A DNA stretch of 54,240 bases from DATGLW01 sp035293965. GTDB taxonomy: Bacteria; Actinomycetota; Acidimicrobiia; Acidimicrobiales; RAAP-2. Below, piece after piece: positions 39,609 to 48,156 of this stretch. Made by a program: the position numbers and the translations under genes. The DNA lies in contig DATGLW010000132.1 in NCBI GenBank assembly GCA_035293965.1, positions 1 through 54,240 on the forward strand. The letters run 5' to 3'. The notes beneath the pieces were generated by a model, which did no database searches, was not told the origin of the DNA, and worked only from the letters and a program-made list of their open reading frames with translations. Each line of letters opens with the position of its first letter. The stretch's first letter is position 1.

Positions 39609-42600
39609 ATGGACGCCAGAGCGCCGGCGGTCGTGGCCGTTCTGGTCACCCGGGATCCCGGCCCCTGGTTCGACGAGACGCTGGCCGCGCTCGCCGGCCA
39701 GGACTACAGCGAGCTGTCGGTCCTCGTGCTCGTGTCGGGGGGGGAGGAGGATCCGACCGAGCGGGTGGCGCGCCACCTGCCTCACGCCTTCGTCCGCCGC
39801 CTTCCCGAGGACCGGGGCTTCGGGGCGGCGGTGAACGAGGCCATGGCCATGGTGGAGGGCGCCGCCTTCTTCCTCCTCTGCCACGACGACTGCGCGCCCG
39901 ACCCCGATGCCGTCCACCGGCTGGTCGAGGAGTCGTTCCGGTCCAACGCCGGGGTGGTGTCGCCCAAGATGGTCCGCTGGGACGACCCCTCGGTGCTCCT
40001 CCACGTCGGCTTGAACGCCGACAAGACCGGTGCCGTGGTCGGACGCGTGAGGCCCGGCGAGGTCGACCACGGTCAGCACGACGCGGCGCGTGACGTGTTC
40101 GTGGCCCCGGGCGGCTGCACCCTGGTGCGCGCCGACCTGCTGCAGGCGATCGGCGGCTACGACGCCGGCATCCGGGCCATGGGCGAGGACCTCGACCTCA
40201 GCTGGCGGGCCCAGTTGGCCGGCGCCCGGGTCGTGGTGGCGCCCGAGGCCCGGGCCCGCCATCTCCAGGCGGTGGCCGGCGGGCTGCGCCCCGTGGCGCC
40301 GTCGGCGGGCGATCCCGCGCCGCCCACCTTGCAACAGCTCCAGCGGCGGAACGAGCTCCGCACGGTGCTCAAGTGCTACAGCGGGCTCCACCTCGTCAGG
40401 GTGCTGCCCCAGCTCGCCGTGCTGGCCGCCGCCGAGGTGCTTGCCGCCCTCGTGGCCCGCGACCGGGCCAGGGCCAACGCGGTGCTCGGGGCGTGGCGCT
40501 GGAACCTTCGCCGTACTCGCGAGCTGCGCTCCCTGCGAGCCGCCGTGCGCCGGCAGCGGGTCCTGCCCGACTCGGTGGTACGCCGCCAGCAGCTCCGGGG
40601 CAGTGCCCGCCTGGCCACCTACGCTTCCCGCCTGCTCTACCAGGGCTTCGACGTCGCCCACGGGCTGGTGCCCGCGCGCCAGGAGCGAGCCGTGCCCGGG
40701 GAGCCGGTCGTGGGGGACGGGACCGAGCCGGTCCTCACGGGCAGCGTCGGGCTCGCCTTCTCCGAGGATGCCGATTTCGACGACCTCGACGACCTCGGGC
40801 GCCGGTCAGGGAGGGACCGCTTCGGCCGCCGGCTCCCCCGGCGCATCCTCGCCAGCCGCCGGTCCCGGTTGCTTGCCGCCACGGTCGCGGGGCTCGTCGT
40901 GCTCTTCGGCAGCCGGGGCCTGCTCGGCGGCCCCCTCCCCGTCATCGGCCAGTTCGCCCCGCTCCAGGGGTGGGCGTCGACGTGGCACCAGCTCTTCGCC
41001 GGCTGGCAGCCGGCGGGCTTGGGCACCACGGCCCCGGCGACCCCTGCCTACGGCATCGTCGGCCTGGTCGGGACGCTGGCGCTCGGGGGGATGGGGCTCG
41101 CCCACAAGGTGCTCGTCCTCGGTTGCATCCCGGTCGGTGCCTGGGGGATGTCGCGCCTCATGCGCAGGCTGGCGCCACCTCGGGCGCGGCTCGCTGCCGC
41201 CCTTGCGTACCTGCTCCTCCCGCTCGCCTACGACGCCCTGGCCACGGGGCGATGGGACGGTCTCGTCGCCTACGCCGTGATGCCGTTCGTGCTCGGCAGC
41301 CTGGTCGACGCCGTACGTGCCGGCGGGCGGGCTTCGGCTTCGGCGGCTGCCGACAGGGCTGTGCCGGTCGAGGGCATGGCTGTGCCGGTCGAGGGCGTGG
41401 CTGTGCCGGTCGAGGGCGCTGCCGCGGCGGCTGCCGAGGTGGCCGGCCCCGCCGCCGACGGGACCGGTCAGCGGCGGGCCACCCTCCGCCGGGTCGCTCT
41501 CCTCGGGCTCGTCGAGGCCGTGGGCGTCGCCTTCGCTCCCGGCGTGGCCGTGGCCGTCCTGCTGTGCGGGCTCGGGATCACCGCCGGCTCCTTCGCGCGC
41601 GCAGGCGGCCGGCGGTGCCTGCGCCCGCTTGCCGAGGCGGTGGCCGGCACCGTGGTCGCTGCGGTGCTCTGCGGCCCCTGGGTCGTGGGCACCGCTCTGG
41701 CCGGCAGCCAGGCAGTCGGGGTCTTCGGGCTGCCTGCGGCGGCGTCGACGACGCCGGCCCTGGGTGGCCTCCTCCGCTTCGCCGTCGGCCCGATCGGGGA
41801 CTCCCCCCTCAGCTGGCTGCTGCCGGCCGCCGCCCTCCTTCCCCTTCTGGTAGCCCGCGAGGCCAGGCTGGCATGGGCCGGCCGGTTCACCGCGGTGGCC
41901 ATGATGGCCTGGGCCCTCGCCCTCGTGACGTCGCGAGGCTGGGCGGGCTCGTTCGCGCCCAGCCTCGACGTGCTGCTCGCTCCGGCCGCGGCCTCGCTGG
42001 CGGCGTGCGTCGGGCTCGGCGTGGCCGCCTTCGAGCTCGACCTGGCCGGGTTCCGCTTCGGCTGGCGCCAGGGGGCGAGCCTCCTGGCCGCAGGGTCCCT
42101 CGGCCTCGGGATGCTCCCGGTTCTCGCCTGGTCGTTCGACGGCCGGTGGGGCCTGTCGAGCACCGGCTATGAGGGACCACTCGCCTTCATGGGCCCCTCG
42201 CCGGGCGGTTACCGGGTGCTGTGGCTGGGCGATCCCCGCACGCTGCCCCTCGGCGGGTGGGCGGACGGTCGCGGCGTCGCGTACGGCACCTCCGAAGGAG
42301 GCCTGCCCACGGCTGCCGAGGTGTGGGCCCCTGCGGGCTCGGGACCGGCAAGCCGGCTGGCCGATGCCGTCGCCCTGGCCCTGCGGGGGGAGACGGCGCA
42401 CCTGGGCCGTCTCCTCGCACCGGCTGCCGTGCGCTACATCGTGGTCACCTCCGGCATCGCGCCGGGCAGCACCAGCAGTGAGCCGGCGCCGCCGGCCCTG
42501 CTCGCTGCGCTGACGGGGCAGGGGGACCTGCGGGCAGTCCCGGGCGTGCAGGGGTTCAGCGTCTTCGAGAACACCGAGGCCCTGCCCGAGCGGGCGGTGC

Positions 42601-43223
42601 GGCGGGGCCCGCCCCTCGGGGCGGAAGCTACGGCACGGAGCCGGCAGCCGGCTCCGGCCGGCGCAGCCTCGTCCGGCAGTGGAGGCGGGTGGCGGCCAGT
42701 CCTGGCCGGACCGCCGGGCGGATCGGTCTACGCAGGTCCGCTGCCGGGCGGCACGGTCTTCGCCTCGTTCGCACCGGCCGGACGGTGGCACCTGACGGTC
42801 GACGGGCGCACCCAGCACGAGGCGCCGGCGTTCGGATGGGCTGCGCAGTTCCCGCGGGCAGCGCGGGGTGCCGGGCGCCTGTCGGTCTCCACCTCCGCTC
42901 TCGTGCCGTTGGCCGCCTCGGCAGAGGTGGCAGCGTGGCTGGGGCTCGCCGGCTGGCTCCTGGCCGGCCGGCGCAGGCGCCGGGACCGCGGGGGCGGACG
43001 TGCCGACTGGCCCAGCGCCGCGCTGGTCGACGCCGGCGGGGCGCAAGCGAGCGCGCCGGCAGCGGGCGAGCGGGGTGGGGCCGACACCACGCCAGCCGCC
43101 GCGCCCGCGGACGCCGGCACGGCGCCGGCAGCGGCGAGCGCGCCGGTTGCCGGCATGCCAGCACGCCGCGAGCGCGTGCCGCAGGCGGCCCGGTCCCGCG
43201 GCGCGGCGCAGGATCGCCAGTGA
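39609..43223 (+). CDS. Large GT2 glycosyltransferase with polytopic membrane region
   Basis: 1204 residues. Residues 1-230 form a GT2 domain: VVAVLVTRDPGPWFDETLAALAGQDY, FLLCHDDCAPDPDAV (metal-binding DD), FVAPGGCTLVRADLLQAIGGYD and MGEDLDLSWRAQLAG. Residues about 240-400 are a basic linker. From about 420 a membrane region with roughly a dozen helices follows, with a GT-C flavour (GIVGLVGTLALGGMGLAHKVLVLGCIPVGAWGMSRL, AYLLLPLAYDALATGRWDGLVAYAVMPF). After about 850 there is a large extracytoplasmic domain, then a last helix near 1105-1125 and an Ala-rich tail. Related giant proteins sit beside DUF5719 and manB genes in other actinobacteria, as here. The GTGA overlap with the next gene indicates joint expression. 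Confidence 0.87.
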   Translation: MDARAPAVVAVLVTRDPGPWFDETLAALAGQDYSELSVLVLVSGGEEDPTERVARHLPHAFVRRLPEDRGFGAAVNEAMAMVEGAAFFLLCHDDCAPDPDAVHRLVEESFRSNAGVVSPKMVRWDDPSVLLHVGLNADKTGAVVGRVRPGEVDHGQHDAARDVFVAPGGCTLVRADLLQAIGGYDAGIRAMGEDLDLSWRAQLAGARVVVAPEARARHLQAVAGGLRPVAPSAGDPAPPTLQQLQRRNELRTVLKCYSGLHLVRVLPQLAVLAAAEVLAALVARDRARANAVLGAWRWNLRRTRELRSLRAAVRRQRVLPDSVVRRQQLRGSARLATYASRLLYQGFDVAHGLVPARQERAVPGEPVVGDGTEPVLTGSVGLAFSEDADFDDLDDLGRRSGRDRFGRRLPRRILASRRSRLLAATVAGLVVLFGSRGLLGGPLPVIGQFAPLQGWASTWHQLFAGWQPAGLGTTAPATPAYGIVGLVGTLALGGMGLAHKVLVLGCIPVGAWGMSRLMRRLAPPRARLAAALAYLLLPLAYDALATGRWDGLVAYAVMPFVLGSLVDAVRAGGRASASAAADRAVPVEGMAVPVEGVAVPVEGAAAAAAEVAGPAADGTGQRRATLRRVALLGLVEAVGVAFAPGVAVAVLLCGLGITAGSFARAGGRRCLRPLAEAVAGTVVAAVLCGPWVVGTALAGSQAVGVFGLPAAASTTPALGGLLRFAVGPIGDSPLSWLLPAAALLPLLVAREARLAWAGRFTAVAMMAWALALVTSRGWAGSFAPSLDVLLAPAAASLAACVGLGVAAFELDLAGFRFGWRQGASLLAAGSLGLGMLPVLAWSFDGRWGLSSTGYEGPLAFMGPSPGGYRVLWLGDPRTLPLGGWADGRGVAYGTSEGGLPTAAEVWAPAGSGPASRLADAVALALRGETAHLGRLLAPAAVRYIVVTSGIAPGSTSSEPAPPALLAALTGQGDLRAVPGVQGFSVFENTEALPERAVRRGPPLGAEATARSRQPAPAGAASSGSGGGWRPVLAGPPGGSVYAGPLPGGTVFASFAPAGRWHLTVDGRTQHEAPAFGWAAQFPRAARGAGRLSVSTSALVPLAASAEVAAWLGLAGWLLAGRRRRRDRGGGRADWPSAALVDAGGAQASAPAAGERGGADTTPAAAPADAGTAPAAASAPVAGMPARRERVPQAARSRGAAQDRQ
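41358..41420 (+). repeat. 21-bp in-frame tandem repeat in the GT2/membrane protein, three copies
   Basis: The core GCTGTGCCGGTCGAGGGC recurs at 41358, 41379 and 41400 (period 21), encoding AVPVEG three times with one variable residue between copies. It lies in a loop between membrane helices and is nearly identical at DNA level. Confidence 0.9.
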
Positions 43224-44737
43224 GCCCGCACCGGCCGGTCCCGACCGGCCTCGCCGCGCCGGCGGCCGGCATGCGCCGGTGGGCGCTCCTCGGGATGGTC
43301 GTCGTCGTCTTGGCCGGGCTGGCAGTGCTCGACCGGGGCATCGCCCGCACGGCGCCGGCGCCTGCAGCGGTACCACTGGCCGCCGAGGCGGCACCGGCGC
43401 CCTCCGAGTCGTCGTCATGGTACTGCGCGGGCGGCAGCGGGGGTGGCAACGGGGTGCCCGGGGCCACGGTGTACCTGACCAACACCACGAGGACACCGGT
43501 CGCGGGCACCGTCACGGTGGGCAACGAGTCGGGCACGGCGGCCACGTCGCGCGTGGAGGTCCCCCCAGGGGGGCAGGTGGCGGTGGTGCCGGGCCAGCTG
43601 GCCAGGGGCGCCTGGCTGGCGGCACGGGTGGACCTCGACCGGGGAGGCGTCGTGGCGACCCAGACAATGGGGCCAGCGTCGGCGTGGGCGGTCGCGCCGT
43701 GCGCCAGCACCGCGTCACCGACCTGGTACTTCGCCTCCGGGTCGACGGCCCCGGGCTCGCGGCTGCTCCTGGCGCTGTTCAACCCGACCACCACGCCGGC
43801 GGTCGTCGACACCACCTTTGCCACCGCCGGCGGGAAGATGAGCCAGCCCGCTCCCTTCGAGGGTGTCGTGGTGGCCCCGGGCCAGGTGGTGGTGGCGGAC
43901 GTCGGGACCTACGTCCAGGACGAGCCGCTCGTGGCCACCACGGTCAGCGCCCGCTCTGGTGCCGTGGTGGCCGACGAGGTCGAGGCCCGGCAGGGCGTGG
44001 TGGCCGGCCTGTCGTTGCGGCTCGGCGTGCCGGCCCCGCGGCCGTCGTGGAGCCTCCCGGGGATCGAGGACCCGGCCGCCGGCTCGAGCTCGCTGGCCGT
44101 GCTCAACCCGACCTCGCGGGCAGAAGAGGTCCAGGTCGACGTCCAGCTCGAGACGGGCCCCGCTGCCCCCTTCGACCAGGTGGTCGGCCCCGGCGACGTG
44201 TGGCAGCTCGAGACGAGCAGCGCCCGGCGCATCCCGGCCGCACAACCCTTCACCGTGCACGTCAGCACACGAGGCGCCGGGGGCGGGGTGGTCGTCGACC
44301 GCGTCGTGTCGAGCACGGGCAGCACGGGCGGCGCCAATGCCGGTGCCGGCTCCGCTGCCAGTGCTGGTGCCGGTGCACCGGGGTGGGGATCGGTGCCGGC
44401 CGCGGCGGCGGTCCCCGGGCTACTCGTCTGGGCGCTGCCCGGACCGGTCGGACCGGGCTCCTCTCCGCCGCGCCTCGGGCTGAGCTCGCTCGGCGGGCCG
44501 GTGTCGGTCCGCCTGCTGGCCCTGGCGGGGCGGACCCGGGTCACTGTGGCGACCCTGCGTCTGCCGGCCCACGGCTTCACGGTGGTGCTGCCGCAGGTGC
44601 TGGGGCGCGCAGGCGGCCGTCCACTCCTCGTCGTCGGGTCCGGCCCGATCGCGGCCATGCTCGACGAGGTGCCTGGGAGCCCGGGTGTCGTTCCCCTGGT
44701 TGCGGTGCCGTTGGCGCCACCCGCCGGCTCGCCCTAG
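43220..44737 (+). CDS. DUF5719-like extracytoplasmic protein
   Basis: 505 residues. A signal anchor lies at about 18-36 (MRRWALLGMVVVVLAGLAVLD). The rest is made of repeated beta-sandwich-like modules with shared phrases: SSWYCAGGSGGG, TVYLTNTTRTPVAGTVTV, SPTWYFASGSTAPGSRLLLALFNPTTTPAVVDTTF, and SSLAVLNPTSRAEEVQVDVQLE. The WYxAxG opening followed by LxNP/N is what I associate with DUF5719, a conserved actinobacterial family of unknown function found next to the same giant GT2 and upstream of metallopeptidase and manB genes. Beta modules outside the membrane suggest it binds glycan or assists the GT2 protein. GTG 43220 overlaps the preceding stop (GTGA). Gly/Ala-rich linkers near residues 370-390 are low complexity. 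Confidence 0.8.
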   Translation: MSPHRPVPTGLAAPAAGMRRWALLGMVVVVLAGLAVLDRGIARTAPAPAAVPLAAEAAPAPSESSSWYCAGGSGGGNGVPGATVYLTNTTRTPVAGTVTVGNESGTAATSRVEVPPGGQVAVVPGQLARGAWLAARVDLDRGGVVATQTMGPASAWAVAPCASTASPTWYFASGSTAPGSRLLLALFNPTTTPAVVDTTFATAGGKMSQPAPFEGVVVAPGQVVVADVGTYVQDEPLVATTVSARSGAVVADEVEARQGVVAGLSLRLGVPAPRPSWSLPGIEDPAAGSSSLAVLNPTSRAEEVQVDVQLETGPAAPFDQVVGPGDVWQLETSSARRIPAAQPFTVHVSTRGAGGGVVVDRVVSSTGSTGGANAGAGSAASAGAGAPGWGSVPAAAAVPGLLVWALPGPVGPGSSPPRLGLSSLGGPVSVRLLALAGRTRVTVATLRLPAHGFTVVLPQVLGRAGGRPLLVVGSGPIAAMLDEVPGSPGVVPLVAVPLAPPAGSP

Positions 44738-44785
44738 CCCTGGCACGCGTGGGAGGACGGCGGGGGCCGCGCCCGCCAGCTCGTC

Positions 44786-46969
44786 CTAGCGCGTTCGAGG
44801 GGGGTCGCCGCCAGGGGAGGCTCCCGGATGGGGCGGGGGTGGAGGTGGAGGTGGCCATTGCGGTGGAGGCCACTCGCCGGGCTGCCGCCACTGCCCGCCG
44901 GCCCAGGTAGCGTCGTGCCAGGGGGGCTCGGCGGGAGCCGGCCCCGCCGGCGGGCCGGCGTGGCCGGGTGCGGTCCCGGTCTGCTCGGCCAGACGCTTGC
45001 CGTCGCCCGCCTTGCCGTCGCCCGCCTTGCTGCGGGCGCCGTTGCCGTGGCCGTTGAAGCTCGGGACCGCCTTGGCGCCCGACGTGTGCACCGGGCGGCC
45101 GAAGGCGTCGTCCACCAGTCGCCGGACCTCCTCGCCGTCGATGGTCTCCTGGGCTAGCAGCGTGCGGGCCACGGCCTCGAGCCCGGGGCGGTGGCGGGTG
45201 AGCACCTCCATCGCCCGTTCCTCTTCGGCGCGCAGGATGCGCTCGACCTCGTCGTCGATGACCCGGCTCGTGTCCTCGGAGTAGTCGCGGGTGTGCATGA
45301 GGTCCTCGCCGAGGAACACCTGCCCCTGGGACCCCCAGGCCAGGGGCCCGATCTCCTCGCTCATGCCCCACTCCCGCACCATCTTGCGGGCCAGCTCGGT
45401 GTTGCCGACCAGGTCGTTGGCGGCGCCGGTCGACAGGTCGCCGTACACGAGGAGCTCCGCCACCCGTCCCCCCATGCGTACGCACAGGGTGTCCTCGATG
45501 TAGCTGCGCGGGTGGATGTGGCGCTCCTCCATCGGGAGCTGCTGGGTGACGCCGAGAGCCATGCCGGTGGGCAGGATCGTCACCTTGTGGACGGGGTCGG
45601 CGTGGTCGAGGACGTAGGCCAGCACGGCGTGGCCGGCCTCGTGGTAGGCGACCCGCTCCTTCTCCTCGTCGGAGAGGACCAGGCTCTCGCGCCGCTGGCC
45701 CATGAGCACCCGGTCGCGGGAGGACTCGAAGTCCACCATGGCGATGCTCGGGCTGCCGCGGCGAACGGCGTGGAGCGCCGCCTCGTTGACCAGGTTCGCC
45801 AGGTCGGCGCCGCTCATGCCCGGCGTGCCCCGGGCGACGACCTCGAGGTCGACGTCGGGCGCGATGCGCTTGCCCCGGCAGTGGACCTGCAGGATGGGGA
45901 GGCGCTCTTCGAGGTCCGGCAGGGGCACCACGATCTGGCGGTCGAAGCGCCCCGGACGCAGCAGGGCCGGGTCGAGGATGTCCGGCCGATTGGTGGCGGC
46001 GATGATGACGACGCCCTCGGTCGGGTCGAACCCGTCCATCTCCGAGAGCATCTGGTTGAGGGTCTGCTCACGCTCGTCGTGGCCGCCGCCGAGCCCTGCG
46101 CCGCGCTTGCGGCCGATGGAGTCGATCTCGTCGACGAAGATGATGGCCGGGGCCTGCTTGCGGGCGGTCTGGAAGAGGTCGCGGACCCTGCTGGCGCCGA
46201 CGCCGACGAACATCTCCATGAAGTCCGAGCCGGTCACCGACAGGAACGGCACCCCTGCCTCGCCGGCCACGGCCCGGGCGAGCAGCGTCTTGCCGGTGCC
46301 CGGCGGGCCGACGAGCAGGACCCCCTTGGGGATCTTCGCCCCGATCTCCCGGAAGCGGGCCGGCGTCTTGAGGAAGTCGACGACCTCGCTGATCTCCTGC
46401 TTCACGCCGGCGTAGCCGGCCACGTCGGCGAACGTCGTCGACGGGCGATCGGAGCTGAACAGGCGGGCCTTGGAGCGGCCGATCGACATGATCCCCGACA
46501 TCTGCCCCCTCGTCTGGCGGCCGATGAACCACAGCAGCAGCACGAACCCGCCGATCAGGAACACGTAGGGCAAGACGTTGGCGAAGGTGAAGCTGGGCGG
46601 GTTGGCCGCGTTCACCTGGACGCCGTCGTTCCGCATGGTGGTCACGTCCGACGGCAGCGGCGGGTTCAGGCCCGTGGTGGTGTAGTCGGTGCCGTCCTTG
46701 AGCTTGCCGGTGATCACCCCGGTCGTGTTGTTGATCGTCGCCGAGGCCACCTGGTGGGCGCGGACGTCGGACAGGAACTTCGAGTAGCTGAGGGACTGCG
46801 CCGAGGAGTGCCCGACAAGCGAGGGCACGACGAAGAGCGCCAGGACGGCCACGATGAGCACGGTCCAGATCCAGCGCCAGTTCTGCTCGCCAGGACCGCC
46901 CCCGCCCGCGTTGGGGCCGCCGCCACCCTGCGGGCGCGGGATCGGGCGGTCTGGCCGGGGCGGGCTCAC
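44786..46969 (-). CDS. ftsH: ATP-dependent membrane zinc protease FtsH
   Basis: 727 residues. Membrane helices lie at about 32-52 and 128-150 with an extracytoplasmic domain between them. The AAA+ module has Walker A GPPGTGKT (221-228), the pore motif MFVGVGASRVRDLF, Walker B IIFVDEID (276-283) and the second region of homology (ATNRPDILDPALLRPGRFDR). The protease has HEAGH (443-447) and the third metal ligand Asp in STGAANDL. It forms hexamers that extract and degrade membrane and short-lived soluble proteins. The C-terminal tail is unusually long and Pro-rich (PPPQWPPPPPPPPHPG). The GTG at 46967-46969 has no ribosome site; a TAGCAT hexamer about 7 bp upstream hints at a leaderless message. 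Confidence 0.97.
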   Translation of the reverse strand: MSPPRPDRPIPRPQGGGGPNAGGGGPGEQNWRWIWTVLIVAVLALFVVPSLVGHSSAQSLSYSKFLSDVRAHQVASATINNTTGVITGKLKDGTDYTTTGLNPPLPSDVTTMRNDGVQVNAANPPSFTFANVLPYVFLIGGFVLLLWFIGRQTRGQMSGIMSIGRSKARLFSSDRPSTTFADVAGYAGVKQEISEVVDFLKTPARFREIGAKIPKGVLLVGPPGTGKTLLARAVAGEAGVPFLSVTGSDFMEMFVGVGASRVRDLFQTARKQAPAIIFVDEIDSIGRKRGAGLGGGHDEREQTLNQMLSEMDGFDPTEGVVIIAATNRPDILDPALLRPGRFDRQIVVPLPDLEERLPILQVHCRGKRIAPDVDLEVVARGTPGMSGADLANLVNEAALHAVRRGSPSIAMVDFESSRDRVLMGQRRESLVLSDEEKERVAYHEAGHAVLAYVLDHADPVHKVTILPTGMALGVTQQLPMEERHIHPRSYIEDTLCVRMGGRVAELLVYGDLSTGAANDLVGNTELARKMVREWGMSEEIGPLAWGSQGQVFLGEDLMHTRDYSEDTSRVIDDEVERILRAEEERAMEVLTRHRPGLEAVARTLLAQETIDGEEVRRLVDDAFGRPVHTSGAKAVPSFNGHGNGARSKAGDGKAGDGKRLAEQTGTAPGHAGPPAGPAPAEPPWHDATWAGGQWRQPGEWPPPQWPPPPPPPPHPGASPGGDPPRTR

Positions 46970-47164
46970 TGGACCATGCTATGCGCCGTCCCCCGGCCGC
47001 CGGTGCCCGGCACCGGTGAGGACCGGGGCCTGGCGAGAGGGATTTACCAGAGATTTACCGGCGGCAGGCCGGTGGCATCGGGGCGACGGACGCGCGGCAG
47101 GCTCCCGCCGGAGGAGCCCGCCGGTGCCCCTGGGCGGGAAGGGGCTGGCGGTAGGGTCGTGGCG

Positions 47165-48133
47165 ATGGGGCCCCCCGAGCGCGACGAGCCACCCTCGCCT
47201 TCGCCGCGCCCGCCCCGTGGTTGGCCCTCGCCCCCCCGGGGGGCTTGGCCCCCGCCTCCTTTGCCCGCTCCCCACGCACCCCCGGCGCCGTCGGGCCCTT
47301 CTGCCGGCTGGCAACCGCCCGGTTGGCCGCAACCGGGGCGGGGGGCCGGCCCGCCGGGCATGGGCCCCACCCCGCCGGTCACGCCGCGCGACGCGGGCGC
47401 CTGGCTCGTCATCGCCGTCGTCGGCTTCGTCGTCGGGCAGGTGGCCGCCCTGTTCCTCCTGGAGGTGGTGGCGGCCGGCCTCGGCGACTCGGCGCGCCTC
47501 GGGCAGATCGCCACGATGTCGGCACCGCCGGTGTGGTACGTGGCGTCGAGCCTCGTGGGGCTCTGGGTCGGCTTCTTCGGCGCGCCCTGGCTGGCGAGCC
47601 GCGTGCGCGGGACGGGGCGCCCCGCGGCCGACCTTGGCGTCCGCTTCCGCCCTGTCGACCTGGTGGGGGTGGTCGTCGGGGCCGGCGGGCAGGTCGTCGT
47701 GTCGGCGCTGTACGCGCCCTTCGTGAACCACCTCCACAATTTCGAGGGTCCAACGAACCGGCTGACCGGTGGCGCCCACGGCGCCGGGTTCCTTCTGGTC
47801 GCGGTGCTCACCGTGGTCGGCGCGCCCTTCATGGAGGAGCTCTTCTTCCGCGGGCTGCTCCTCCGCGGGCTGCTCAGGCTGCTCGTGCCGGTGGGCGCCG
47901 AGCGCCAGGCGGCCCGGAGGCTGGGACTGGTCGGCGCAGTGGTGCTCGACGCGCTCCTCTTCGGCCTCGCGCACGGCGAGGTCGAGCAGTTCGCCGGCCT
48001 GGCGCTGTTCGGCGCGGCGCTGGCGTACGTGTCGTACCGGACCGGGCGCCAGGGCATGAACATGGTCGCCCACGCCACCTTCAACCTGCTGGCCGTGGTG
48101 TCCGTCGAGCTGAGCCGGGGCGTCGTCCACTGA
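47165..48133 (+). CDS. CPBP-family intramembrane metalloprotease
   Basis: 322 residues. A Pro/Gly-rich cytoplasmic tail of about 75 residues precedes a polytopic membrane domain. The three CPBP/Rce1 motifs are clear: MEELFFRG with Glu 224 and 225, FGLAH with His 270, and NMVAHATFN with His 303 and Asn 307. This family (CAAX-protease-like, ABI) cleaves in or near the membrane; bacterial members act in maturation or immunity of peptides, or in regulation. The start is ATG 47165; a GTG two codons upstream is possible. It is divergent from ftsH, and its stop lies 23 bp before the start I prefer for the next membrane protein. Confidence 0.92.
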   Translation: MGPPERDEPPSPSPRPPRGWPSPPRGAWPPPPLPAPHAPPAPSGPSAGWQPPGWPQPGRGAGPPGMGPTPPVTPRDAGAWLVIAVVGFVVGQVAALFLLEVVAAGLGDSARLGQIATMSAPPVWYVASSLVGLWVGFFGAPWLASRVRGTGRPAADLGVRFRPVDLVGVVVGAGGQVVVSALYAPFVNHLHNFEGPTNRLTGGAHGAGFLLVAVLTVVGAPFMEELFFRGLLLRGLLRLLVPVGAERQAARRLGLVGAVVLDALLFGLAHGEVEQFAGLALFGAALAYVSYRTGRQGMNMVAHATFNLLAVVSVELSRGVVH

Positions 48134-48156
48134 CCGAGGTCGAAGGGCCGGTCGGC

